64,000 bases of DNA, taken from positions 124,001-188,000 of the forward strand of contig NZ_JAERQN010000005.1 of the NCBI RefSeq assembly GCF_016805305.1, given 5' to 3'. The position numbers and the translations under genes were made by a program. The notes beneath the pieces were generated by a model. It saw nothing but the letters and a program-made list of their open reading frames with translations. It searched no databases and had not been told where the DNA came from. This DNA is from Falsiroseomonas ponticola (lineage in GTDB: Bacteria > Pseudomonadota > Alphaproteobacteria > Acetobacterales > Acetobacteraceae). Below are positions 52,156 through 59,570 of the stretch, piece after piece. Each line of letters starts with the position of its first letter. Positions within the stretch are counted from its first letter, which is position 1.

Positions 52156-52833
52156 ATGACGCTGGCGCACCTGGATGCCGTCACGCAGCACGGCGTCATC
52201 GAAGGGTGGGCCTGCGACCCGGACCGGCCCGCCGCCACGCTGGCGGTGGCCGTGCTGGCGGAGGACGGGACGGAGGTGGCCGCCGGGCGGGCGGAGCTGT
52301 TCCGCGAGGACCTGATGGAGGCGCAGCTCCGCTACGGCTGGTGCGCCTTCCGCCTGCGGGCATCGCTGGAGCCCGAGGCGCTGATGGCGCAGACGCTGCG
52401 GCTGGTGGAGGCCGCGACCGGCGCCGTGCTGCATGTGCAGCCGAGCCTGCCCTTCCGCCGCGCGGATGACGGGGATTGCGAGACGGTGGCGGCGGTGGTG
52501 GCGGAAGACCCGACCATGCTGCACTCCATCGACCAGCTGGCGGGGTGCGGGGACCTCCTCGCGGCCTTCATCGCGCGGCAGGGCCTCTCGGCCTTCATCC
52601 GGGCGGCCTATGGCTATGTGCTGGGCCGGCCGGCGGACCCGGTGGGCTTCGCCAGCTACGAGAAGCTGATGCGCCGCGGCGCGCTGACGCCCTTCGGCCT
52701 GCTGGCCATCCTGGCGGATAGCGGGGAGTTCCGGTCGCGGCCGCGGCTGCTGCCATCCCCGGTCCAGCCCGCCTTCGTCTTCGCCACCACGCTGGATGCG
52801 CCGGCGGGGGCCGGGCCGGCAGAGGCCGCATGA
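52156..52833 (+). CDS. DUF4214 domain protein
   Basis: The 225-residue protein has an N-terminal beta domain (GVIEGWACDPDRPAATLAV, about 13-31), which resembles short sandwich modules attached to glycosyltransferases, and a C-terminal DUF4214 module (about 140-190: FIRAAYGYVLGRPADPVGF then AILADSGEFRSR). DUF4214 is helical and often linked to RTX or polysaccharide proteins. No catalytic motif is seen. Its start follows the methyltransferase stop by nine bases and its stop overlaps the next gene by four. Confidence 0.8.
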   Translation: MTLAHLDAVTQHGVIEGWACDPDRPAATLAVAVLAEDGTEVAAGRAELFREDLMEAQLRYGWCAFRLRASLEPEALMAQTLRLVEAATGAVLHVQPSLPFRRADDGDCETVAAVVAEDPTMLHSIDQLAGCGDLLAAFIARQGLSAFIRAAYGYVLGRPADPVGFASYEKLMRRGALTPFGLLAILADSGEFRSRPRLLPSPVQPAFVFATTLDAPAGAGPAEAA

Positions 52834-53906
52834 GCGGCGGCCCCGTGCTGCTGGTCTCCGTGCCGGCGGTCCACCTGGCGGGCCTCGACCTGCCGGGCTC
52901 CCTCTATCCCTGGCGCTGCCTGCGGGACGCGGTGCTGCCGCCCGACCTGCGGCTGGCGCTGCTGCTGGTGATGCAGGCGGCGGAAGCGCAGCGGACCGAG
53001 ATCCGTTTCGTCGCGCGGCCGGAGATCTTCACCCATGGCGCCGCGCGGGAATGGCTGGACGCGCAGGCCGGGGGGGCGGAGGACCACCTGGCGCTGACCG
53101 ATGGCAACACGCTGCGGCTGATCCCCGGGCTGCGCAACCACCTGTTCTTCTTCCCCCGCGGCCTGCCTTCCCGGGAAGCGGCGCTGCAGCGCCTGGTGCG
53201 GCTGGTGCCGGAGGCCTTCGCGGGCCTCGCCTCCCAGGTCAATGGCACGCTGTCCTTCCGGCTCGGCGCGCGCTGGGTGCGGCCGCCGCTGCTGCCGCTG
53301 GGCTTCGCCGTGACGCCGGTGGGGGAGCCCGCGCAATACACCCCCTTCGTCTGGCTGCCCGGCAACCATGGCTATGCCGGCGTGCTGAGCGCGAAGGAGG
53401 CGATGGAGGGCGTGCCCCTGCCGCAGCCCCCGCATTTCGTGCCGCTGACCCTGGCGGCGCTGGCCGACCACGCCTTCGTGGTGGAGCTGGCGAAGCAGGT
53501 GCGGGAGACGCTGCTGGACCCCGCCAGGGGGCCGCTGCTGATCGGCCTGCCGGCGCTGGACCGCGACGACGCCGCCACCAAGGACCAGGTGGAGGCGGTG
53601 CTGGAAGCCTTCAGCCGCACCGGTGTCGCGCTGCCGCGCCGGTCTTCCTGGTCCGTCCGCTTCGTGGCCGGCATGCCGGACCCCGCGGCGCTGGCGGGCG
53701 CGCGGCTGACGCTGCATGCCAACGTGCCCTTCTGGCATTTCGGGCGGGACGTGCTGGATGCGGTGTCGGAGCTGGCGGTCACGGGCTGCGGGTCGCTCTC
53801 CGGCCCGGCCTCCCTCTTCTCCACCTGGCTCGGGCGGCCGGTCACGGTGCGGCGCCTCCGCCCGCAGCAGGGGCTGATGCCGGTCACGACGGGGCAGGTG
53901 CCATGA
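52830..53906 (+). CDS. Protein of unknown function in the polysaccharide operon
   Basis: This 358-residue protein matches no family I recognise. It is soluble (no signal or membrane span). Features: FVARPEIFTHGAAREW (about 59-74), RLIPGLRNHLFFFPRGLP (about 91-108), TPFVWLPGNHGYAGVLS, and LTLHANVPFWHFGRDVLDAV near the end. Four-base overlaps with the DUF4214 gene and the GT4 gene tie it tightly to glycan assembly. It could be a glycosyltransferase-like or polymer-modifying enzyme, which cannot be decided from sequence. Confidence 0.65.
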   Translation: MSGGPVLLVSVPAVHLAGLDLPGSLYPWRCLRDAVLPPDLRLALLLVMQAAEAQRTEIRFVARPEIFTHGAAREWLDAQAGGAEDHLALTDGNTLRLIPGLRNHLFFFPRGLPSREAALQRLVRLVPEAFAGLASQVNGTLSFRLGARWVRPPLLPLGFAVTPVGEPAQYTPFVWLPGNHGYAGVLSAKEAMEGVPLPQPPHFVPLTLAALADHAFVVELAKQVRETLLDPARGPLLIGLPALDRDDAATKDQVEAVLEAFSRTGVALPRRSSWSVRFVAGMPDPAALAGARLTLHANVPFWHFGRDVLDAVSELAVTGCGSLSGPASLFSTWLGRPVTVRRLRPQQGLMPVTTGQVP

Positions 53907-54994
53907 AGCCCGCGCTGACGCTCGACATCACGCCGCTGCTGGAAAGCCAGTGGACCGGCATCCCGGTCTTCACGCGCCGCCTGGTGCAGGCGCTGGACCC
54001 GCATCTGCGCCTGTCCTTCTGCATGGGGCCGAACGGCGTGCCCGGGGATGCGGTGCGCCAGGCCATCCGCATCGGCACCGGCACCTACCTGCGCGACGTG
54101 GTGCATGCCGAGGTGGAGACGGTGGGGAAGGAGGCGGCGCGGCCGGTGATCGACCCCGCCATCCCGCTGCTCTACCCCTCCGTCAAGCCGAGCCCCGGCG
54201 CGGCGGCGCGGGAGGCCAGCACCATCCACGACATCAGCACCCTGGTCATGCCGGACACCCACATGCCGGAGAACGTGGCCTTCCACCTGGACCCGCTGCG
54301 GGACCAGCTGGCCTCCGACGAGGCGGTGTTCTGCTGTTCGGAGGCGACGCGGGAGGCGCTGTGCGCCTATGTCCCCTGGGTGCGGCCCAAGGCGCGGGTG
54401 ATGTACCAGTATGTGGACTGGCCCGAGGGGTTCGAGGCCATGGACCGGAACCAGCCGCCCATCCGGCTGGGCCGCTACGCCGTGGTGATCGGCACGGTGG
54501 AGCCGCGCAAGAACCTGAAGCTGCTGCTGCGGGCGCTGGAACTGCCCTCCGCCGCCGCGGCGGAGCTGACCTTCATCGTCATCGGCGCGCGGGGCTGGAT
54601 GGCGGACCAGGCGCTGGCGCAGCTGTCGCCGGAAGCCCAGGCGCGCATCCGCTTCACCGGCTTCATCTCCGAATTCGCGAAGTACCGGCTGCTGCGGCAC
54701 GCGGAATTCCTGGTCTATCCCTCGGTCTATGAGGGCTTCGGGATCCCGGCGGTGGAGGCGATGAGCCTCGGCAAGCCGGTGCTGGCCTCCCTGAGTTCCA
54801 GCTTCCCGGAGGTGATCGGGCCGGCGGGGCTGTTCTTCGACCCCTTCAGCGTGGATGGCTTCCTGGCGGCGCTGGAGGAGATGGCCAACCCCGCCTGCCA
54901 GGCGGAACTGGCGGCCCAGGCCATGCCCCAGGCCGCGCGCTTCAACGCCGGGGTGATGGCGGCGCCGGTGCTGGACTGGCTGGCGGGCGGATAG
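53903..54994 (+). CDS. Glycosyltransferase family 4 (GT-B fold)
   Basis: The 363-residue enzyme has DITPLLESQWTGIPVFTRRL near the start and the C-terminal GT4 motifs YAVVIGTVEPRKNLKLLLRA (about 193-212) and YPSVYEGFGIPAVEAMSLGK (about 272-291), the E-x7-E site being EGFGIPAVE. The layout is like single-domain mannosyl- or glucosyl-type transferases. Start ATG at 53903 overlaps the upstream gene by four bases. It is the last gene of the operon before glmS. Confidence 0.9.
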   Translation: MKPALTLDITPLLESQWTGIPVFTRRLVQALDPHLRLSFCMGPNGVPGDAVRQAIRIGTGTYLRDVVHAEVETVGKEAARPVIDPAIPLLYPSVKPSPGAAAREASTIHDISTLVMPDTHMPENVAFHLDPLRDQLASDEAVFCCSEATREALCAYVPWVRPKARVMYQYVDWPEGFEAMDRNQPPIRLGRYAVVIGTVEPRKNLKLLLRALELPSAAAAELTFIVIGARGWMADQALAQLSPEAQARIRFTGFISEFAKYRLLRHAEFLVYPSVYEGFGIPAVEAMSLGKPVLASLSSSFPEVIGPAGLFFDPFSVDGFLAALEEMANPACQAELAAQAMPQAARFNAGVMAAPVLDWLAGG

Positions 54995-55125
54995 CCCCGC
55001 CGCGCAACCTGGCGAAGCATCTTATGATCGGCCCCGCCACGGTTTGCGGCGGCGCAGCATTCCGCCGGGGCGGGGGCATCGCCTAATCTCCGCGCCGGAT
55101 AGCCTACAGGGGGACGGCCGGCTTC

Positions 55126-56949
55126 ATGTGCGGGATCGTGGGGGTGATCGGCCGGGCCGAGGCGGGCCCGCTGCTGCTGGAAGCGCTGCGGCGCCTGGAA
55201 TACCGGGGCTACGACAGCGCCGGCATCGCCACCCTGGTGGAGGGCCGCATCGATCGCCGCCGGGCGGAAGGCAAGCTCGGCAACCTGGCCGCCGTGCTGG
55301 GGCAGGACCCGCTGCCGGGCACCACCGGCATCGGCCACACGCGCTGGGCGACGCATGGCGCGCCGACCGAACGCAACGCCCACCCCCACGCCACCAGCCG
55401 CGTCGCCGTGGTCCATAACGGCATCATCGAGAACCACGCCGAACTGCGCGCCGAACTGGAAGCCGAAGGCGCGGTATTCGAGACGGAGACGGATACCGAG
55501 ACCTTCGTCCGCCTGCTGGACCACCTGCTGGCCCAGGGCCTGGCCCCCACCGCCGCCTTCGCCGCGGCACTCAAGCGCGTGCACGGCGCCTTCGCGCTGG
55601 CCGCCATCTTCGCCGGCCACCCGAAACTGCTGCTGGGCGCCCGGCAGGGCGCGCCGCTGGCCGTGGGCTTCGGGGAGGGGGAGATGTTCCTCGGCTCCGA
55701 CGCCCTGGCCCTGGCGCCGCTCACCCGCCGCATCGCCTATCTCGAGGAAGGCGACTGGGTGGAGGTGACGGAAGCCGGCGCCCGCTTCCACGATGCCGCC
55801 GACCGGCCGGTGGAGCGCGCCATCGTCGTCACCGCCGTCTCCGGCGCCGCGGTCGGCAAGGGCAACTACCGCCACTTCATGGAAAAGGAACTGCACGAGC
55901 ACCCCGCCGTCATCGGCGATACGCTGCGCCAGTACCTCGACCCCGGCACCCACGCCGTGCGCCTGCCGCGCCTGCCCTTCGACCCGGCGGTGGTGCCGCG
56001 CCTGACGCTCTCCGCCTGCGGCAGCGCCTTCCTGGCCGCCCATGTGGGGCGCTACTGGATCGAACAGCTCGCCCGCATCCCCTGCGACGCCGATGTCGCC
56101 AGCGAACTCCGCTACCGCGACCCGCCGCTGGCGCCAGGCGGGGCCGCCATCCTCGTCTCCCAATCCGGGGAGACGGCGGACACCATGGCCGCGCTCCGCC
56201 TGCTGAAGGAAGGCGGGCAGCGCGTGCTCTCAATCGTCAACGTGCCCGAAAGCACCATGGCGCGCCTGTCCGACGCCGCGCTGCTGACGGTCGCGGGGCC
56301 CGAGATCGGCGTCGCCTCCACCAAGGCCTTCACCGCCCAGCTCTCCGTCCTCGCCTGCCTGGCGCTCGGCTTCGCCCGCGCCCGCGGCACGATCGACGCG
56401 GCGGAGGAGGAACGGCTGACCCAGGCCCTGCTCTCCATCCCCGGCCACGCCGCCGCCGTGCTGGAACAGGACGACCGCATCAAGGCCCTGGCCGGGGAAA
56501 TCATGGCCGCGCGGGACGTGCTGTTCCTGGGCCGCGGATCCATGTTCCCCATCGCCATGGAAGGGGCGCTGAAACTCAAGGAAATCAGCTATATCCACGC
56601 CGAAGGTTATGCGGCAGGCGAGATGAAGCACGGGCCCATCGCCCTGATCGACCCGGCCGTGCCCGTGATCGCCCTCTGCCCGAGCGGACCCCTCTTCGAG
56701 AAGACCGCCTCCAACCTGCAGGAAGCCGCGGCCCGCGGCGGACGCATCATGGCCTTCACCGACGACGCCGGCGCCCAGGCCCTCGGCCGCTTCGCCGAAC
56801 AGGTCATCACCCTGCCGGGCATCGACCCCTTCGCGGCACCGATCCTGCACAGCATCCCCGTGCAACTCCTGGCCTACCACGTCGCCGCCCTGAAAGGGAC
56901 CGACGTGGACCAGCCCCGGAACCTGGCGAAAAGCGTGACGGTGGAGTAG
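55126..56949 (+). CDS. glmS: Glutamine-fructose-6-phosphate aminotransferase (isomerizing)
   Basis: GlmS makes glucosamine-6-phosphate from fructose-6-phosphate and glutamine, the first step to UDP-GlcNAc. The 607-residue protein has Cys2 as the N-terminal nucleophile (MCGIVGVIGRAEAGPLL), GIGHTRWATHG and VVHNGIIENHAEL in the glutaminase half, and two SIS domains (SACGSAFLAAHVGRYW, then FLGRGSMFPIAMEGALKLKE). Length is normal. No GlmS ribozyme is apparent upstream. Its place after the glycosyltransferases fits supply of amino-sugar donors. Confidence 0.98.
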   Translation: MCGIVGVIGRAEAGPLLLEALRRLEYRGYDSAGIATLVEGRIDRRRAEGKLGNLAAVLGQDPLPGTTGIGHTRWATHGAPTERNAHPHATSRVAVVHNGIIENHAELRAELEAEGAVFETETDTETFVRLLDHLLAQGLAPTAAFAAALKRVHGAFALAAIFAGHPKLLLGARQGAPLAVGFGEGEMFLGSDALALAPLTRRIAYLEEGDWVEVTEAGARFHDAADRPVERAIVVTAVSGAAVGKGNYRHFMEKELHEHPAVIGDTLRQYLDPGTHAVRLPRLPFDPAVVPRLTLSACGSAFLAAHVGRYWIEQLARIPCDADVASELRYRDPPLAPGGAAILVSQSGETADTMAALRLLKEGGQRVLSIVNVPESTMARLSDAALLTVAGPEIGVASTKAFTAQLSVLACLALGFARARGTIDAAEEERLTQALLSIPGHAAAVLEQDDRIKALAGEIMAARDVLFLGRGSMFPIAMEGALKLKEISYIHAEGYAAGEMKHGPIALIDPAVPVIALCPSGPLFEKTASNLQEAAARGGRIMAFTDDAGAQALGRFAEQVITLPGIDPFAAPILHSIPVQLLAYHVAALKGTDVDQPRNLAKSVTVE

Positions 56950-56978
56950 CGGGGGGCGGCTGTCGCGCTGGTGATTCA

Positions 56979-57176
56979 CGAGGGGGCTTTGCCCCCTCGC
57001 GCTCCCCCACCAAAGGCCAGCGGGCCTTTGGAAACCATGGGATGGGGTGGGGAAAGAGGGGGCCGGCGCACCCGTGCCACGGTCGCTCCGGCCCCCTCTT
57101 TCCCCACCCCATTGCTCGCGGTCCAGGGTCCCGTTGGACCCTGGTGGGGAGGGTCCGGGAGGGGCAACGCCCCTCC
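56979..57176. repeat. Five-hairpin intergenic element, two inverted copies of one structural unit
   Basis: Between the convergent glmS and imuA ends lie five perfect stems: 56979-56999 (9 bp, loop TTT), 57010-57031 (9 bp, loop AGCG), 57042-57112 (25 bp), 57123-57144 (9 bp, loop CGTT) and 57158-57176 (8 bp, loop AAC). The left two hairpins plus one 25-base arm, and the reversed right two hairpins plus the other arm, are copies of the same unit. The stem sequences differ between copies, but both sides change together. A role as bidirectional terminator is likely. Confidence 0.8.
57042..57112. repeat. 25-bp perfect inverted repeat at the centre of the hairpin element
   Basis: The left arm (57042-57066) begins ATGGGGTGGGGAAAGAGG and the right arm (57088-57112) is its exact complement. 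The 21-base loop contains a small inner hairpin CCGT/ACGG. It joins the two mirrored halves of the element. Confidence 0.85.
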
Positions 57177-57208
57177 TGGAATCAACCGGCGCGACACCAG
57201 CCCCCCCG

Positions 57209-58021
57209 CTACGCCCGCCGTCGCCTTGTCGCCGGCATCGGGGTTGTGTCCGCTTCGGTGTCCAGTCGGTCGAGGGTGGTGCGCCAGGTGGCGGTCCAGC
57301 TGCGGGGTTGGCCGCTGCGGCAGCGGAGCAGGTCGAGGGACCAGCGGGGGTCGCCGAGGGTGTGCTGGTTGCCGCCGAGGCTGGGCAGGGCGTTGACGCG
57401 CCAGCGGGTGAGGGCGGCGGAGGGGCCGGGTTCCTCGGTATCGGGGCGGAGCAGCAGGCCGAGGGCGCCGCCGGCTTCGGCGGCGAGCTGGAGGCGGCGG
57501 GCGGCGGTGAGGTCGATGTCCGACAGGGTCAGCAGGGCGCCGGCGACGGCGGGGCAGCGCAGCGCCTCCTCCATGGCCCAGAGGGCGTCGGCGGGGCGGG
57601 GGGCGCGGACCATGACGAGGGCGGCGGGGGAGAGGCCGTAGCGGGAGAGGCCGGAGGGCCAGGCATCCGGGTCCGGCCCGATCCAGAGGATGGGCTTGCT
57701 GTGGCCCTGGGGGCCGGCGCTGGCGCGGCCGAGGATGAGGCTGGCGAAGCCGGTGGCGGCGCCGGTTTCGGCGGCCAGGATCTCGTGCAGCCCGGCGCGG
57801 GCCAGGCCGCCATCGGGCAGGGTGGCGTCGATGGAATCGGCCAGCGGCACGGCGCCGGCTTCGGCCCGGGCGAGGGCGGAGGCGGCGCCGCCTCGTTCCA
57901 GGCGGCCGATGCGGGCGCGGAGCGCGGCCATGAGGGCGGGCCGGTCCATGGGGAGGGAGTCCATGGGGGGACCATCCGGCGGGGGCGTCGCGGCGAGGGG
58001 GGAGGGGATATCGGGGGCCAT
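57209..58021 (-). CDS. imuA: ImuA, SOS mutasome RecA-like protein
   Basis: ImuA is a RecA-like protein that assembles with ImuB and DnaE2. The protein (270 residues from the ATG at 58021; ATGs at 57964 and 57949 are alternatives) has LPDGGLARAGLHEILAAETG and SLILGRASAGPQGHSKPILWIG, typical of ImuA, and ends in a basic Arg tail. A perfect LexA box begins four bases beyond the ATG, which makes one of the downstream starts likely. It lies 22 kb from imuB-dnaE2, convergent with glmS. Confidence 0.85.
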   Translation of the reverse strand: MAPDIPSPLAATPPPDGPPMDSLPMDRPALMAALRARIGRLERGGAASALARAEAGAVPLADSIDATLPDGGLARAGLHEILAAETGAATGFASLILGRASAGPQGHSKPILWIGPDPDAWPSGLSRYGLSPAALVMVRAPRPADALWAMEEALRCPAVAGALLTLSDIDLTAARRLQLAAEAGGALGLLLRPDTEEPGPSAALTRWRVNALPSLGGNQHTLGDPRWSLDLLRCRSGQPRSWTATWRTTLDRLDTEADTTPMPATRRRRA

Positions 58022-58025
58022 GGCT

Positions 58026-58040
58026 GTTCTTGCTATGTTC
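58026..58040 (-). promoter_or_regulatory. LexA box upstream of imuA
   Basis: GTTC-N7-GTTC (GTTCTTGCTATGTTC on the plus strand) is a perfect match to the alphaproteobacterial SOS operator. It lies directly upstream of imuA in the divergent gap with the trypsin-like gene, which it might also control. Confidence 0.8.
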
Positions 58041-58235
58041 CGACCCCGAGGTGGTCGCGGTCAAGCCATTTGGGAAGATGGAAGCGATATGATCGCCCTT
58101 GATCCTTCACGAACAAGGAGATGGATGATCGTTCCGACAGATGGCGTGAGCGGGGGCGGGCGGGCCGTTTCCAACCATACGGCGGGTTAACCTTGTTGCC
58201 GCACAACCCGGGGGCTTCTTGTCGGGACCCCGAGG

Positions 58236-59012
58236 ATGCGAGTCGCCCCGCTTTTGCGCATGGCCTGGCTGGCGCCGCGCCTCGCCCCCTGGCTTGCGCT
58301 GGGGCTGCTGCTGTCCCTGGCCGGCTGTGCCCGCCTGCCGGCGGAGGAGGCGCGGGCCACGCCGGCCGCGGCGGTGGCCGCCTGGGGCTTCGCGGCGCTG
58401 TCCAGCCATGGGGCCCCGCTGGGATCGGCCGTGGCCGTGGCCCCGGGGCGGCTGCTGACGAGCGCGCATCTGCTGCCCGCGGGCGTGACGGTGGTGGAGG
58501 CCCGCCGTGGCGATGGGGTGGGGCGGGCGGAGGCGCGGGTGCTGGCGCGCAGCGTGGCGATGGACCTGGCGGTGCTGGCGGTGCCGGTGGGGGTGTTCGA
58601 GCCGGTGCCGGTGGCGCCGCGGGGCCCCGAGGCGGGGGATCGGCTATGGGCGCTGGGCGCGCCCTCCGCCGGGCCGGCCATGGCTGTCGGGGTGGTGACG
58701 CGGCCGGCCGCGGTGATGCCGGGGCGGGGCGAGGGCTTCACCGCCCGGATCGGCGCGCTGATGGGCTATTCGGGCGGTCCGGCGCTGGACCAGGCGGGGC
58801 GGCTGCACGGCCTGGTCACGGCGCTGCCGGGGGCGGGCGGCGCCACGGTGCTGGCGGCGCTGACCGGCATGGACCTGGATGGAATCGCGCGCGGGCCGGC
58901 GGGCAGGGAGGTTTTCTTCCTATCCATCGAGGCCGCGATGCGGGAATCCGAGCGGATCGCGCCCTCCGCCCCCTTGCTGGCCCACCATGCCGTGAGCGTC
59001 CCGCAACCCTGA
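58236..59012 (+). CDS. Trypsin-like serine peptidase, lipoprotein
   Basis: The 258-residue protein has a lipoprotein signal with lipobox LAGC (28-31). The chymotrypsin-fold triad is His78 (LLTSAHLL), Asp110 (AMDLAVL) and Ser179 (MGYSGGPAL). It lacks a PDZ domain, so it is shorter than DegP. It would act at the membrane in the periplasm. The gap of 214 bases to imuA holds the LexA box and a short unlikely reading frame. Its start (MRVAPLL) is supported by CCCGAGG upstream. Confidence 0.85.
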   Translation: MRVAPLLRMAWLAPRLAPWLALGLLLSLAGCARLPAEEARATPAAAVAAWGFAALSSHGAPLGSAVAVAPGRLLTSAHLLPAGVTVVEARRGDGVGRAEARVLARSVAMDLAVLAVPVGVFEPVPVAPRGPEAGDRLWALGAPSAGPAMAVGVVTRPAAVMPGRGEGFTARIGALMGYSGGPALDQAGRLHGLVTALPGAGGATVLAALTGMDLDGIARGPAGREVFFLSIEAAMRESERIAPSAPLLAHHAVSVPQP

Positions 59013-59088
59013 GCGTCCCGCCACGTCGCCTGCCCGCCAATCAGGCGGAACGCCGTGGCGGGGGCACGGGCAGCAGGAGGAAAGCGGG

Positions 59089-59520
59089 ATGCGGAAGACA
59101 CGAATGGCGATGGTGGCGGCCCTGGCGCTGGCGGCCTGCGCGGCACCGGCCCTGGGCCCGGTGGCGCCGGGCGAGGCGGTGGCGACCGAATCGCCGGGCC
59201 AGGCCCAGCGGGGCCAGGCCTCCTTCTACCATCCGGAGCGCTTCACGGGCCGGCCGATGGCGAATGGCGAGCCTTTCGACCCCGGCTCCAATTCCGCCGC
59301 GCACCGCACCCTGCCGCTCGGCACGGTGGCGGAGGTAACGAACCTGCGGAACGGGGAGAGCCGGACGGTCGTGATCGAGGATCGCGGCCCCTATGTCCGG
59401 GGCCGGATCATCGATGTCTCCCCGCGCACGGCGGATGAGCTGGGCATGCGGGAGAGCGGGACGGCGCCGGTGGAGGTGCGCCCGATCGGCCGCCAGGCCG
59501 ATGCCGGACGGGACGAGTAG
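59089..59520 (+). CDS. rlpA: RlpA-like septal ring lytic transglycosylase lipoprotein
   Basis: The 143-residue protein has a lipobox LAAC (14-17) and a double-psi beta-barrel domain: GQASFYHPERFTGRPMANGE and VIEDRGPYVRGRIIDVSPRTA, the latter holding the catalytic Asp region of RlpA. RlpA cleaves naked glycan strands at the septum. There is no SPOR domain, so septal targeting may differ. AGCAGGAGGAAAG precedes the start. Confidence 0.9.
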   Translation: MRKTRMAMVAALALAACAAPALGPVAPGEAVATESPGQAQRGQASFYHPERFTGRPMANGEPFDPGSNSAAHRTLPLGTVAEVTNLRNGESRTVVIEDRGPYVRGRIIDVSPRTADELGMRESGTAPVEVRPIGRQADAGRDE

Positions 59521-59570
59521 TCTCAACACCAGGTTGTATGTTGCGCCGGAAATGACGACGATCCGGCGAC

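Noticed and set aside
52796-53902. N-terminal extension of the GT4 frame into the preceding gene
   Set aside because: The ATG at 53903 starts the conserved GT4 domain; the upstream part is the unknown 358-residue gene read in another frame, with Arg/Gly-rich nonsense composition.
54995-55125. GlmS ribozyme or riboswitch upstream of glmS
   Set aside because: The 131-base gap shows no recognisable glmS ribozyme core, and such ribozymes are known mainly from Firmicutes.
58127-58192. Possible 21-codon leader peptide (MIVPTDG...) with AAGGAG upstream, before the trypsin-like gene
   Set aside because: Too short to judge, no similarity and no attenuation structure seen; the ribosome-like site may be chance.
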